The position numbers and the translations under genes were made by a program. From Gammaproteobacteria bacterium (GTDB taxonomy: Bacteria; Pseudomonadota; Gammaproteobacteria; Enterobacterales; Alteromonadaceae), in assembly GCA_017302255.1 (NCBI GenBank), contig JAFLDV010000019.1:1-64000 (forward strand): a DNA stretch of 64,000 bases, written 5' to 3'. This document shows positions 17,813-30,193 of the stretch, piece by piece. The notes beneath the pieces were generated by a model. That model was given only the letters and a program-made list of their open reading frames with translations. It was not told the DNA's origin and made no database searches. Within the stretch, counting starts at the first letter, position 1. Each line of letters opens with the position of its first letter.

Positions 17813-18643
17813 TTATTTTAGATATTGCAGCGGATCGACAGAACGACCACGGAAACGGATTTCAAAATGCAGCTGAATACGCTCTGCATCGGTGTTACCC
17901 ATTTCAGCGATAAGCTGACCTGCTGTTACCGTATCTCGCTCTTTCACCAGAAGACGGTGATTGTGGGCATAGGCGCTTAGAAAATCATCATTGTGTCGGA
18001 TGATGATCAAATTGCCATAACCCCGCAGCGCATTGCCCGCATAAACAACCTGGCCTGCTGCCGCAGCTTTGATCGGTGTCCCAAGTGCCCCTCCAATGTC
18101 TAGTCCTTTATTGCCATGTTCCTGTTGAGAGAACTTGGCTAAAATCGGCCCTTTGACTGGCCATAACCATTGACCAGATTTTGCATTGAAGGCGGTATTC
18201 TTAGGTTTTTCAGGATCTTTGTCCTGTTGAGATTGACCATATCTGCTTTTATTTGAGGACGCAACAACTTTAGCTTGTTTTGATGAAGTGGCTGAATTTA
18301 CTGGATTTGAATAATTCGCATTTGCCGTTTTGGACTGATTTGAGGGACCGCGCATTACAGTTTGATAACTACTATCTTCAGCAACAACTAACACTTGGCC
18401 GACATAAATTGTAAAGGGTTCAGGGATGCGATTTAGTTTGGCTAAACTGCGGTAATCCATACCGGCACGAAACGCGATGGAAAAAAGCGTATCCCCCTTC
18501 TTCACCTGATAAGTGCGAGCGGTAATTGTCGGTTTTTTCACACGCGCACTGGCAACCTCGTCCACTGGCGCAGGCGCATATGAACTCGAGCAACCGCCAA
18601 GTAAGAATCCTATTGTCAGTGCACTTGCCCAGTATTTAGCCAT
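17813..18643 (-). CDS. nlpD: Murein hydrolase activator NlpD (LysM and M23 lipoprotein)
   Basis: The 276-residue lipoprotein has the lipobox LLGGC (Cys 18), a LysM peptidoglycan-binding domain (about 45-90, YQVKKGDTLFSIAFRAGMD), a low-complexity Ser/Lys/Asn linker and a C-terminal M23 (LytM) domain. The M23 zinc ligands appear incomplete: the GNKGLDIGG region lacks the usual His, as in E. coli NlpD, which activates the amidase AmiC instead of cutting peptidoglycan itself. The start overlaps the yqaA stop by eight bases. Its body probably holds the rpoS promoter. Confidence 0.93.
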   Translation of the reverse strand: MAKYWASALTIGFLLGGCSSSYAPAPVDEVASARVKKPTITARTYQVKKGDTLFSIAFRAGMDYRSLAKLNRIPEPFTIYVGQVLVVAEDSSYQTVMRGPSNQSKTANANYSNPVNSATSSKQAKVVASSNKSRYGQSQQDKDPEKPKNTAFNAKSGQWLWPVKGPILAKFSQQEHGNKGLDIGGALGTPIKAAAAGQVVYAGNALRGYGNLIIIRHNDDFLSAYAHNHRLLVKERDTVTAGQLIAEMGNTDAERIQLHFEIRFRGRSVDPLQYLK

Positions 18644-19217
18644 AGATCAAATACAAAGCCCCTGCTAACAATACCGTGCCCCAGCCTAACCAATCGACAA
18701 TGTCCCGCAGCTTCTGTTGCATGCGTTCACCGCCCCAATACATCAAACCTGCCACCAAGAAAAAGCGGCTAGCACGTCCGATAAAAGAGGCTAGAACAAA
18801 AGGCAGAAATGCCATATGCAGCAGTCCGGCGCTGACGGTAAATAGTTTATAAGGGATTGGCGAGAAACCAGCAATGAACACGACCCAAACACCATATTCA
18901 TGGAACCATTGTTCGACTTTTGCAAAGACGTCTTGATAGCCCATTTTTTCAATGATCGGTTGCACCACCGGATCAAACAACCAATAGCCTAACCAATACC
19001 CGACAATCCCCCCAATCACCGAAGCAATAGTCGTTAACCATGCATACTTCCAGGCTTTATCACGTTCGGCCAAAGCCATTGGCGCTAACATCACATCTGG
19101 AGGAATTGGAAAAATCACTGACTCAGTAAAACTTAGTAGCGCTAAATAACGCGGAGCATGGCGATGTTTAGCCCACTGCAGCGCTTTATCGTACATTTTT
19201 TGGAAAATTTTCAACAC
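18636..19217 (-). CDS. yqaA: DedA-family membrane protein YqaA
   Basis: The 193-residue inner-membrane protein belongs to the YqaA branch of the DedA (VTT/SNARE-associated) family. The conserved N-terminal amphipathic region contains SFTESVIFPIPPDVMLAPMAL, followed by GGIVGYWLGYWL and several membrane segments (about 55-80, 110-140, 150-190). DedA relatives are linked to lipid-carrier transport and envelope integrity; the specific role of YqaA is unproven. It lies between pcm and nlpD, a position typical of this lineage. Confidence 0.85.
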   Translation of the reverse strand: MLKIFQKMYDKALQWAKHRHAPRYLALLSFTESVIFPIPPDVMLAPMALAERDKAWKYAWLTTIASVIGGIVGYWLGYWLFDPVVQPIIEKMGYQDVFAKVEQWFHEYGVWVVFIAGFSPIPYKLFTVSAGLLHMAFLPFVLASFIGRASRFFLVAGLMYWGGERMQQKLRDIVDWLGWGTVLLAGALYLIYG

Positions 19218-19231
19218 AAACTCCGAGACAA

Positions 19232-19885
19232 TTAGGCAAGTTCGCCAGGAATTAACGGGACGAATCGAACCGCTTCAACTTCAATAACCGGAAATTCATC
19301 TTGCCGGCGGGTATAAACTCTTAAGACTTGTTCTTGCGCACCGACAGGGATCACTAATCGACCGCCTTCGGTAAGCTGATGTAACAGGGCATCGGGCACC
19401 TGCGTTGGCGCCGCAGTCACGATAATACAATCAAAGGGTGCTTTGGTTGCCCATCCTAACCAGCCGTCGCCATGCTTCATGGCGACATTGTGCAGATCTA
19501 GCTGCTGCAGACGACGTTTAGCCTGAAACTGTAATGATTTTATGCGTTCCACCGTACAGACTTGTGAAAACAGCTGCGCCAGAATAGCTGTCTGATAACC
19601 GGAACCTGTGCCAATTTCGAGCACCTTTTTTGGCTTCCAGACGATGCCATCGTCCTCTTGCAATAACAACTCGGTCATCTTCGCCACTATGTAGGGCTGA
19701 GAAATCGTCTGTCCCTGACCGATAGGTAGTGCCGTATTTTCATAAGCTTTGTGCGCCAGCACAAGTTCGACAAACAAGTGGCGCGGGATCGCAGCAATAG
19801 CCGCCAGCACTTTTGGATCTTTGATGCCGTCTTGTTGCAATTTCTGCGCGAGCAGCTGAGCGCTGCGAGATGTTGCTACCGCCAT
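19232..19885 (-). CDS. pcm: Protein-L-isoaspartate O-methyltransferase Pcm
   Basis: Pcm uses AdoMet to repair isoaspartyl damage in aged proteins. The 217-residue chain has the family opening around IPRHLFV (near 34), [17 protein letters not shown] (near 60) and the AdoMet site [18 protein letters not shown] (near 90). The start at 19885 overlaps the surE stop (TAATG); a longer frame from 19912 runs into surE and adds nothing conserved. The surE-pcm pairing is a conserved survival operon. Confidence 0.95.
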   Translation of the reverse strand: MAVATSRSAQLLAQKLQQDGIKDPKVLAAIAAIPRHLFVELVLAHKAYENTALPIGQGQTISQPYIVAKMTELLLQEDDGIVWKPKKVLEIGTGSGYQTAILAQLFSQVCTVERIKSLQFQAKRRLQQLDLHNVAMKHGDGWLGWATKAPFDCIIVTAAPTQVPDALLHQLTEGGRLVIPVGAQEQVLRVYTRRQDEFPVIEVEAVRFVPLIPGELA

Positions 19886-20640
19886 TATTCCAGCCCAACA
19901 TCTGCCAGCCAATCTTGCAACATGGCAATGCTGCGATAGGCGGTCATATCTATTTGCAGTGGCGTCACTGATGCATAACCATTGGCAACTGCATGAAAGT
20001 CGGTACCCTCACCAGCATCAAGCTCAGGCCCTAGCGAGCCATACCAGTAGATTTGTCGACCCCAAGGATCAGTAGTGCTGGTCATAGTTTCGGCTTTATG
20101 CCGACGCCCCAAACGCGTGACTCTAATGCCTTTTAATTCCGACAATGGTATGGAGGGCACATTGATATTTAAAATCTGGTCAGCTGGTAATGGATGGGAT
20201 TTCAGTCGCTCTATCACTTTGACTGTGACATAGGCTGCGGTAGCGAAATGCTCTTCATCGCGTCCGGCAAGCGACACAGCGATGGCTGGTAGGCCCAAAT
20301 GCCGGCCTTCAGTGGCGGCGGCAACAGTGCCAGAATACAACACATCATCGCCCATATTGGCGCCATGATTAATCCCAGCCACCACCAAATCTGGCGCAGG
20401 CTTACACAACTGACTAATAGCTAAATGCACACAATCGGTTGGTGTGCCACTGACAGCAGTAAACCCGTTGTCCATGACATGCGTTCGTAATGGATTGAGC
20501 AAAGTCAGCGAATTGCTGGCACCGCTGCAATTTCGATCAGGAGCCACAGTCGTGACATCAGCAATAGCTGCTAACGCCTGTTGCAGCACAGCAATGCCCT
20601 TGGCATGAACGCCATCATCATTACTTAATAAAATGCGCAT
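19885..20640 (-). CDS. surE: 5'/3'-nucleotidase SurE
   Basis: SurE is a metal-dependent phosphatase of nucleoside monophosphates and short polyphosphates. The 251-residue chain begins [16 protein letters not shown], where Asp 8 and 9 bind metal; Ser in SGASNSLT and Asn in [18 protein letters not shown] complete the site. Its start directly adjoins the truD stop and its stop overlaps the pcm start. Confidence 0.97.
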   Translation of the reverse strand: MRILLSNDDGVHAKGIAVLQQALAAIADVTTVAPDRNCSGASNSLTLLNPLRTHVMDNGFTAVSGTPTDCVHLAISQLCKPAPDLVVAGINHGANMGDDVLYSGTVAAATEGRHLGLPAIAVSLAGRDEEHFATAAYVTVKVIERLKSHPLPADQILNINVPSIPLSELKGIRVTRLGRRHKAETMTSTTDPWGRQIYWYGSLGPELDAGEGTDFHAVANGYASVTPLQIDMTAYRSIAMLQDWLADVGLE

Positions 20641-21696
20641 TTAAGACTCCAGAAATGCCAAATCACGACTAATATCTTGATAATTAACAAGTTCTCTTAA
20701 TACCGAAGTCGCAAAACAACCTGCAGGCAAAGCAAACTGCAAGTGCAGTGTATCATGCTGCCATTGATAACTAAGGTTTTTCGGCACTAGCCGAATACTG
20801 CGCCGTTCCGTATTCACATTAAAGGCAATCAACGCATCCACCCAATGTTGCCAAGGCGCTAAGATTTTTTGTTGCCAAGCCAGAGCTTCGCCTTGTTCCA
20901 ACTCTTTGCCAATTCCAGGAAGTAACGCCGTTGGATGAATGTCAAAAGTGTTCAGTCGATGGGTTATGGTCTCGTCCGGTTGTTCAACTTGAAACACCGA
21001 ACCGGAGCCATCCAATTGCACCACGCCACCGGGCTGAACTTGTTGAAACAAGCCTTGCTGCACTCGGGCAGAAACTTGCTGATTGAACAGCATTGAACGA
21101 CTTGCCGACAACGCTAAGCCTCGCAATACCCGATCAGGAATACTGCCACCACGGAAGAGTTTGTCAGCTAACAACAGGTTGCCGCCATTGTGGCCAAAGC
21201 GTTGTTCACCATAATAATTCGGCACACCATTGACGATGAGTTGCAATCGGCTTTGCAAATCATTGATATCACTAACTCCACGCAGCACTAACTGAAAACG
21301 ATTTTGTTTGATTGAACCAATTTTTAGCCGACGTTGGTGGCGCACTGTGTCCAAGATCCTGACACCTTCAATATTCCAATCTTGCCAAGCCAATTCTTGC
21401 TTGATTGGCACCGGTAAACAGAACCATTGCCGAGTTACCGCATGGCGATCTTTTAACCCCGCATAACTAACCAGCCGGGCTTTGAGGCCTGCGGCAGCAG
21501 CAATTTGTTTGGCAACATATTGGGTGTTTTGGCCAATTTTCTCCACCCACAACAGCATATGCTCGCCATGCCCAGTTGGGGTGAAACTTAGCTCTTCATC
21601 AACGATAAAATCCTCGGGCTGGCTGCGCAGGAAAGCACGCGCCTGTGGTTCACCGTAAAGATATGCCGTTGCTGGGAAATTTAAGGTATCGCTCAT
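20641..21696 (-). CDS. truD: tRNA pseudouridine(13) synthase TruD
   Basis: TruD makes pseudouridine 13 in tRNA-Glu. The 351-residue chain has the catalytic motif [15 protein letters not shown] (Asp near 82) and the [14 protein letters not shown] motif near 165. It overlaps the ispF stop by four bases (ATGA) and abuts surE, so translation is coupled along the operon. Confidence 0.96.
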   Translation of the reverse strand: MSDTLNFPATAYLYGEPQARAFLRSQPEDFIVDEELSFTPTGHGEHMLLWVEKIGQNTQYVAKQIAAAAGLKARLVSYAGLKDRHAVTRQWFCLPVPIKQELAWQDWNIEGVRILDTVRHQRRLKIGSIKQNRFQLVLRGVSDINDLQSRLQLIVNGVPNYYGEQRFGHNGGNLLLADKLFRGGSIPDRVLRGLALSASRSMLFNQQVSARVQQGLFQQVQPGGVVQLDGSGSVFQVEQPDETITHRLNTFDIHPTALLPGIGKELEQGEALAWQQKILAPWQHWVDALIAFNVNTERRSIRLVPKNLSYQWQHDTLHLQFALPAGCFATSVLRELVNYQDISRDLAFLES

Positions 21697-22175
21697 TGAC
21701 GCACGACCAGCACAACAGCTTCCACGGCAATGCCTTCTTTACGGCCGACAAACCCAAGTTTCTCAGTAGTGGTCGCTTTGACATTTACCTGATCGATCCC
21801 ACACTGCAGATCGGCCGCAATACATTCACGCATCGCGACGACATGTGGCGCCATTTTTGGCGCTTGTGCCATGATGGTCACATCCAAATTGCCAATCTGA
21901 TAGCCCAGCGCTTTAACATCAGCAAAGACTTTTCGTAATAAAATTCGGCTATCTATACCTTTAAATGCCGCATCCGTATCTGGAAAATGGTGGCCAATAT
22001 CGCCAAGCGCCAACGCACCTAATAACGCATCAGAAACTGCATGTAACACCACATCGCCGTCAGAATGCGCGATCAAACCGTGGCTATGGTCGATTTTAAC
22101 GCCGCCCAAGGTAACCGGACCTTCGCCACCAAATGCGTGCACATCAAAACCATGACCAATTCGAAATGGCATCAT
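21693..22175 (-). CDS. ispF: 2-C-methyl-D-erythritol 2,4-cyclodiphosphate synthase IspF
   Basis: IspF forms the cyclic diphosphate in the MEP isoprenoid pathway. The 160-residue enzyme begins [15 protein letters not shown], with zinc ligands Asp and His in GFDVH, and continues with [21 protein letters not shown] and [10 protein letters not shown]. Two adjacent ATGs overlap the ispD stop (ATGA at 22175, TGATG at 22172); either is possible. A longer frame from 22280 overlaps ispD and is not conserved. Confidence 0.96.
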   Translation of the reverse strand: MMPFRIGHGFDVHAFGGEGPVTLGGVKIDHSHGLIAHSDGDVVLHAVSDALLGALALGDIGHHFPDTDAAFKGIDSRILLRKVFADVKALGYQIGNLDVTIMAQAPKMAPHVVAMRECIAADLQCGIDQVNVKATTTEKLGFVGRKEGIAVEAVVLVVRQ

Positions 22176-22864
22176 AAGGCTTGCTCCAAATAAAAACGGG
22201 CTAACGCCAGATCTTCTGGCTGAGTAATTTTGAGATTGTCCGCGCGACCAGGGCTTAACAACACAGGTTGGCCAGCCCACTCCATCGCCGAAGCTTCATC
22301 GGTGACCGCCACACCTGCTTTGAGTGCTGCACTCAAAGCATCACGAAGCTGTTTTGTTGGAAACAACTGCGGGGTTAGTGCATGCCATAATTGCTGGCGC
22401 GACACTGTATGATCAACTAAATGACACGGCGAATGTTGTACGCCGCGTTTCATGGTATCTCGGACCTGACAGGCCAAAATGCCGCCGTGTTGAGCTTGTT
22501 GGCAATTTGCAATTAACTGCTGGATATCCTCGGTGCGAACGAGGGGCCTTGCTGCATCATGAACCAGCGCCCATGGGTATTGCTCGGCGTCAATTTGAAC
22601 AAGGGCCGCCAGCACCGAATCCGCGCGTTCATTACCGCCGGTAACTCGATGCACATTGGGCATAGATGCTAAAGGTAAGTGTTGGAAATAAGGATCAGTT
22701 GCGGCCAGAGCGAGATACAAAGGTTGTGAAGGTAAGGCCTGAAACAGCGCATCGACGGTATGCTCTAGCACTGTCTTGCCGTTTAACACCAAATACTGTT
22801 TTGGCCGATCAGCCTGCATCCGCGCACCGACACCCGCTGCCGGGATCACTAGCGCGATGTTCAT
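22172..22864 (-). CDS. ispD: 2-C-methyl-D-erythritol 4-phosphate cytidylyltransferase IspD
   Basis: IspD couples CTP to methylerythritol phosphate. The 230-residue chain shows the nucleotide loop [18 protein letters not shown] (residues 8-25) and the motif [12 protein letters not shown] near 100. It is joined by four-base overlaps to ftsB upstream and ispF downstream, giving two successive MEP-pathway enzymes in one translational unit. Confidence 0.96.
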   Translation of the reverse strand: MNIALVIPAAGVGARMQADRPKQYLVLNGKTVLEHTVDALFQALPSQPLYLALAATDPYFQHLPLASMPNVHRVTGGNERADSVLAALVQIDAEQYPWALVHDAARPLVRTEDIQQLIANCQQAQHGGILACQVRDTMKRGVQHSPCHLVDHTVSRQQLWHALTPQLFPTKQLRDALSAALKAGVAVTDEASAMEWAGQPVLLSPGRADNLKITQPEDLALARFYLEQAL

Positions 22865-23145
22865 TTTTTTCCTTGCTTGGCAACAAGTCGGAAAAACACT
22901 TCGTTTTGTTTAACTAAGCCTAACTCGTTGCGTGCACGTTCTTCAATGGAATCTAGCCCACTTTGCAGATCTTCAACATCTGCGAGAAACATCAGATTGC
23001 GTTTTTTTAGTTCTAAATTTGTCAGCTCATGACTCTTTAACTCTTTCTGACGTTGCAAATATTGCTCGACACTGTGTTGGCCGAACCACAGTCGATATTG
23101 CAAAGCAGCCATCAGGCCAAGCAGAAGTAAGATCACAATTCGCAT
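22861..23145 (-). CDS. ftsB: Cell division protein FtsB
   Basis: FtsB is a small bitopic membrane protein of the FtsQBL division complex. The 94-residue chain has an N-terminal membrane segment (about 2-18), a leucine-rich coiled coil (about 25-65) and the conserved tail SIEERARNELGLVKQNEVFF. It leads the operon that runs to rpoS, with an ATGA overlap into ispD. Confidence 0.93.
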   Translation of the reverse strand: MRIVILLLLGLMAALQYRLWFGQHSVEQYLQRQKELKSHELTNLELKKRNLMFLADVEDLQSGLDSIEERARNELGLVKQNEVFFRLVAKQGKK

Positions 23146-23239
23146 AAGGCACCTAAACCCAGATATTGCCGTTATTATGAAGCCTATATTCTGACCTGAA
23201 AAGCCCTAACATCGCCAAATCGCGCGGTTTTATTGGCTT

Positions 23240-23905
23240 TTAGCGGACTTTCGGGCTTAGTGGTGCCGATTTTGCTGGATGAGGTTTGGCTAACTGCTGC
23301 CAGTTTAACCGACTAGCCAACAGCATTTCCCGTAAGCTTAATAATCGAGGAGATTTTTTATCGCCATTTCGCCACTGATGGCCACAACAAACAGCGGTAA
23401 AAATGACTTTACTTGGTTTTAGTAATAACTTTTGTTGATTGTCAGGTTCTTGCGGCCAACCCGCCATCGCAAACCAGCCATGCTCGTTACAATGCAAACG
23501 TTGTCCAACGTGATCAATTTCATCGACTGAATCGAGCAAAATTTGCTGCACGCCCTGCTCTTGCTGGTAAACCGGAACTAACAGTCCCAATCGCGCGGAT
23601 TTGGAGTAAAAAGCAAAAATACTTTCTGAGGCATCAACATGGGGTACTGGGCATTGCCGACTTTGACTATGTAACCAACAAGCGTTTTGGCTATCCAATT
23701 GCAGTGGTGAAGGATATTGCAATATTAAACTTGCAGCTTCACGCACATAAAACGACAAACTTTTCAGCCGGCGGGTCAACAATAAATGCTGTTCTGGTGG
23801 GGTTTGTGCCAGACGAGCCAACTCACGCTCGTACAAGGTATTGCACAGCTCAGTGTAGATTAACGTCTGCTCTGGGTTTTGCCAGAGTTGGTTTTGCGTA
23901 GTCAT
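23240..23905 (-). CDS. Hypothetical protein between eno and ftsB
   Basis: I do not recognise this 221-residue protein. It has no signal peptide or membrane segment and contains several Trp and His residues (CCGHQWRNGDKK near 175, CNEHGWFAMAGW near 140) and three N-terminal helix-like stretches. The tail is basic and Lys/Pro rich (KPHPAKSAPLSPKVR). It lies on the same strand as eno, just past the eno terminator, and 94 bases before ftsB. Codon use looks like that of its neighbours, so it is probably a real lineage-restricted gene. Confidence 0.6.
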   Translation of the reverse strand: MTTQNQLWQNPEQTLIYTELCNTLYERELARLAQTPPEQHLLLTRRLKSLSFYVREAASLILQYPSPLQLDSQNACWLHSQSRQCPVPHVDASESIFAFYSKSARLGLLVPVYQQEQGVQQILLDSVDEIDHVGQRLHCNEHGWFAMAGWPQEPDNQQKLLLKPSKVIFTAVCCGHQWRNGDKKSPRLLSLREMLLASRLNWQQLAKPHPAKSAPLSPKVR

Positions 23906-23920
23906 TGCCTGTGTTCAGCT

Positions 23921-23946
23921 GAAAAGGCCAGCGTTAAGCTGGCCTT
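23921..23946 (-). terminator. eno terminator
   Basis: Perfect 9-base stem AAGGCCAGC/GCTGGCCTT (23924-23932 with 23938-23946) around a 5-base loop, followed on the minus strand by CTTTTC. It lies 12 bases past the eno stop. Confidence 0.8.
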
Positions 23947-23958
23947 ATTGCAAACGGC

Positions 23959-26985
<3,027 letters not shown>

Positions 26986-27092
26986 TCAATTACTTATCAA
27001 TAGTTATAAGGTGAAAATCACCAGCAACAGAAATTGAAATAGAATTGATATCAGGACGGGCGGAAAGTATAGCAAAGCTGAAGCAATGGCTC

Positions 27093-27125
27093 AATAAAAG
27101 CTTTTCGGTTCTGACGAAAAGCTTT
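27093..27125 (-). terminator. mazG terminator
   Basis: Perfect 11-base stem AAAGCTTTTCG/CGAAAAGCTTT (27097-27107 with 27115-27125), loop of 7, then TTTTATTG on the minus strand. It lies 38 bases past the mazG stop. Confidence 0.85.
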
Positions 27126-27162
27126 CATTCGTCCGCTATCACCGCAGCATTATCTAGCGCAG

Positions 27163-27939
27163 TTAGCCCTGCTGCTGCTTGACTAACTGCCAAGCGCTTT
27201 CCATCTCGGCCAAATTTGCTTGGCCCACTGGCGTTTCAGTTGCCGCGAGCAATTGCTCTACCGCACGAAAACGTCGTTCGAACTTACGATTAGCTTGGCG
27301 TAGCACTGCTTCCGGCTCAAGACCAGATTTGCGAATAACATTCACTAAGGCAAACATCAAATCACCAAGCTCATCGGTAAGTTCAGCTGAGCCCGGACTC
27401 GTTTGCTCAACTTCAAGGATTTCTTCTTTGACTTTTTCCCAGCAGCCAGCAACATCGGGCCAATCAAAACCAACGTTGGCGCAGCGTTTTTGTAATTTAT
27501 AAGCCCGTGTTAACGCCGGAAGCCCTTGCGGGACATTGTCAAGCACGCTTGGCAACCCAGACATTTGCCGCTCAGCTTGTTTCAACGCTTCCCAATTTTG
27601 CAGTGCCGTCGCGGCATCTGCATGTTGTTCTGACTTGGCAAAGATATGCGGATGGCGACGGACTAATTTGTCGCAAATGGCTGCGACACAATCAGCAAAT
27701 TGAAAATCACCAAGCTCTGCACCAATTTGGCTATAAAACACCACTTGAAACAATAAATCACCAAGCTCATCTTTGAGTTCAGCAATAGCGCCGCGTTCGA
27801 TGGCATCGGCAACTTCATAAGCTTCTTCTAAGGTGTAAGGCACTATGGTTTGATAGGTTTGGGCTTTATCCCATGCGCAGCCTGATTGCGGATCACGCAG
27901 CTTGGCCATGATGGCCAGCAGGTCGTCGATAGTTGTCAT
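27163..27939 (-). CDS. mazG: Nucleoside triphosphate pyrophosphohydrolase MazG
   Basis: MazG hydrolyses (d)NTPs to NMPs and can lower ppGpp effects. The 258-residue protein has two MazG repeats: an N-terminal one with TLEEAYEVADAIE and ELGDLLFQVVFYSQI (near 35-75) and a C-terminal one with EILEVEQ and ELTDELGDLMFALVNVIRKSG (near 165-205). The opening TIDDLLAIMAKLRDPQSGCAWD is typical. GGAG precedes the ATG; a GTG one codon upstream is less likely. It follows relA, as in E. coli. Confidence 0.95.
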   Translation of the reverse strand: MTTIDDLLAIMAKLRDPQSGCAWDKAQTYQTIVPYTLEEAYEVADAIERGAIAELKDELGDLLFQVVFYSQIGAELGDFQFADCVAAICDKLVRRHPHIFAKSEQHADAATALQNWEALKQAERQMSGLPSVLDNVPQGLPALTRAYKLQKRCANVGFDWPDVAGCWEKVKEEILEVEQTSPGSAELTDELGDLMFALVNVIRKSGLEPEAVLRQANRKFERRFRAVEQLLAATETPVGQANLAEMESAWQLVKQQQG

Positions 27940-27951
27940 CACTACTCCAAT

Positions 27952-27984
27952 AGCAAAACCGCCAATGCTCGCTAGCGGTTTGCT
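27952..27984 (-). other. Imperfect hairpin between relA and mazG
   Basis: AGCAAAACCGC (27952-27962) can pair with GCGGTTTGCT (27975-27984) with one bulged base. The minus-strand tail is not U-rich and runs into the mazG SD. It could be a weak relA terminator, an RNase processing site or a translation-modulating stem. Confidence 0.4.
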
Positions 27985-28004
27985 ACAGCTTGAAAATTTC
28001 TAAC

Positions 28005-30191
28005 CTAAAGCGACCTTTTCGCCTCAATCACATCGTCAATCAGACTGACTTTGGTCAGTAGCTTGTTCAGTGAATCAAGATTGTATAACTCTAAGGTCAT
28101 GTTAATGATGGCGGTTTGCTTTGCCACATCGGAGTTACTACTCATCCGCAATACGTTAGCTTTTTCATTAGCCAAAATACTGGTGATATCTCGAAGTAAG
28201 CCGTTGCGGTCGTTGGCTACAATGCGAATGCTCGCCTCGTAACCTGAAGCATATTGATCGCCCCAAGTGGCCTCGACCACACGCTCAGGGTGATGCTCTT
28301 GCAAGTTTTTAAACTGATCACAGTCGTCGCGATGCACGGCAATGCCCCGACCGACCGTAATATAGCCGACAATCGCATCGCCAGGCAGTGGCTGACAACA
28401 ACCCGCCATATGAGTCATTAAATTACCAACGCCTTGCACCACCACATGACTTTTCGCCGGGGTATGCATAGGTTTGCTGATAAGCCGCGGATCAATTTCC
28501 GGCTCGACTTTGACATATTGGCTTTGAATGTAATGGACAACTTGGGTGACTTTGATTTCACCGCCACCAATACCGACCAGTAACTCTTCCATACTACCGG
28601 CATTAAACCGCTGCAGCACTTTGCTCGGATGTTCCATCACTAGATTCAGCCGCGCTAATTCGGCATCAAGCAACTCTTTGCCAGCGGCATAGTTTTTGTC
28701 ACGGTCTTGCAAGCGGAACCAATATTGCACCTTGGAGCGGGCACGACTTGATTTCAAATAACCTAAATTTGGGTTTAACCAATCACGACTTGGGTTTGGT
28801 TCGCGCCCAGTTAAAATTTCAACCTGATCGCCGGTTTTCAGTTGATAGGTAAAAGGCACAATACGGCCAGAAATCTTAGCGCCAATACAGCGATGACCAA
28901 CGTTTGAATGCACGTAATAGGCAAAATCGAGTGGCGTTGAGCCTAATGGCAAATCGACAATGTCACCTTTAGGGGTAAACACGTAAACTCGGTCTTCAGT
29001 AACTTGGTTACGCAGCTCTTCGGCCAAAGAACTATCAACAACCTCTTCCTGCCAGGCCAAGATTTTCCGCAGCCAACCGATTTTTTCATCCAACGCGCCT
29101 TCGCGTCCGGCCGGCCCGCCTTCTTTGTAACGCCAATGCGCGGCAACACCTAATTCGGCATCGTCATGCATTTGTCGAGTACGGATCTGGATTTCAATTG
29201 GTCGCCCATGCGGACCTAACACCACGGTATGAATAGACTGATAACCGTTTTGCTTCGGCGTTGCGATATAGTCATCAAACTCTTTGGGCAAATGCTGCCA
29301 CGAAGTATGCACGATGCCTAGCACCGCGTAACAATCCTGAACGCGCTCAGTAACAATACGTACCGCGCGAATATCGTAAAGCTGATCAAAGCTTAAATGC
29401 TTCTTCTGCATCTTTTTCCAGATACTGAAGATATGCTTGGGACGGCCATAAACTTCACATTGCAGTTTCTCGTCCTGCATACGTTGACGCACCGCAGCGA
29501 CAAAATCTTTCATGTACTGCTCACGATCGAGCCGTTTTTCTTCCAACTGCGCAGCGATTTTTTTGTACACTTGTGGATGCAAATAGCGAAACGCCAGATC
29601 TTCAAGTTCCCATTTCAGCTGACCAATACCCAAGCGGTTAGCCAAAGGGCCAAAGATCGCATTGGTTTGTTTGGCCGCCAGCACCCGAGTTTCCTCGTCG
29701 GCATTTTTTACATCGCGCAGGTAACAAATTTGCGCAGCCAGCTTAATCACCACGGCGCGGACATCTTCGACCATGGTCAGCAACATCTTCCGCAAATTAT
29801 CGGCTTGCTGCGCATTTGGGTTTTGATTGGGTCCAACCGGAATAGTGCGAATAGCTTCCATCTGATTGACTGCGGCAAGCATAGTGACCACAGCGGGAGG
29901 GAATTCAGATTGCACGTCCTCGCAGCTTAATACCTGCGCTTCGACTAGCGGGAACAACAAGGCTGCGGTTAACGCGTCTTTATCCATGCGTAAATCGGCT
30001 AGGATCTCAACCATTTCCCAACCGGTATGCACCTGCGGACAAGCAAGTTCAGTTAAGGCTCGACTTTGTAACCACTGCTCCGCGGCCATCAGACAACTGA
30101 TTTTGCCTTCAGGTAACCCGAGCGAACAGAGCCATTCCATGGTCTCGCCTGGATTATAAACAGTGCTATGCGAATGTCGAACCGTGACCAT
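28005..30191 (-). CDS. relA: GTP pyrophosphokinase RelA
   Basis: RelA makes (p)ppGpp on starved ribosomes. The 728-residue chain (E. coli 744) has a degenerate HD domain (about 60-200, lacking the His-Asp pair, so hydrolase-dead), the synthetase domain with YGRPKHIFSIWKKMQKK and YDIRAVRIV (about 245-380), TGS (YVFTPKGDIVDLPLGSTPLDFAYYV near 405), a zinc-finger region (HMAGCCQPLPGDAIVGY) and a C-terminal ACT domain. It lies two bases after rlmD, an arrangement shared with E. coli. Confidence 0.96.
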   Translation of the reverse strand: MVTVRHSHSTVYNPGETMEWLCSLGLPEGKISCLMAAEQWLQSRALTELACPQVHTGWEMVEILADLRMDKDALTAALLFPLVEAQVLSCEDVQSEFPPAVVTMLAAVNQMEAIRTIPVGPNQNPNAQQADNLRKMLLTMVEDVRAVVIKLAAQICYLRDVKNADEETRVLAAKQTNAIFGPLANRLGIGQLKWELEDLAFRYLHPQVYKKIAAQLEEKRLDREQYMKDFVAAVRQRMQDEKLQCEVYGRPKHIFSIWKKMQKKHLSFDQLYDIRAVRIVTERVQDCYAVLGIVHTSWQHLPKEFDDYIATPKQNGYQSIHTVVLGPHGRPIEIQIRTRQMHDDAELGVAAHWRYKEGGPAGREGALDEKIGWLRKILAWQEEVVDSSLAEELRNQVTEDRVYVFTPKGDIVDLPLGSTPLDFAYYVHSNVGHRCIGAKISGRIVPFTYQLKTGDQVEILTGREPNPSRDWLNPNLGYLKSSRARSKVQYWFRLQDRDKNYAAGKELLDAELARLNLVMEHPSKVLQRFNAGSMEELLVGIGGGEIKVTQVVHYIQSQYVKVEPEIDPRLISKPMHTPAKSHVVVQGVGNLMTHMAGCCQPLPGDAIVGYITVGRGIAVHRDDCDQFKNLQEHHPERVVEATWGDQYASGYEASIRIVANDRNGLLRDITSILANEKANVLRMSSNSDVAKQTAIINMTLELYNLDSLNKLLTKVSLIDDVIEAKRSL

Positions 30192-30193
30192 GC

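Noticed and set aside
17813-18643. NlpD as an active M23 endopeptidase
   Set aside because: The zinc-ligand positions of the LytM domain appear incomplete, as in known activator-type NlpD, so an activator role is preferred.
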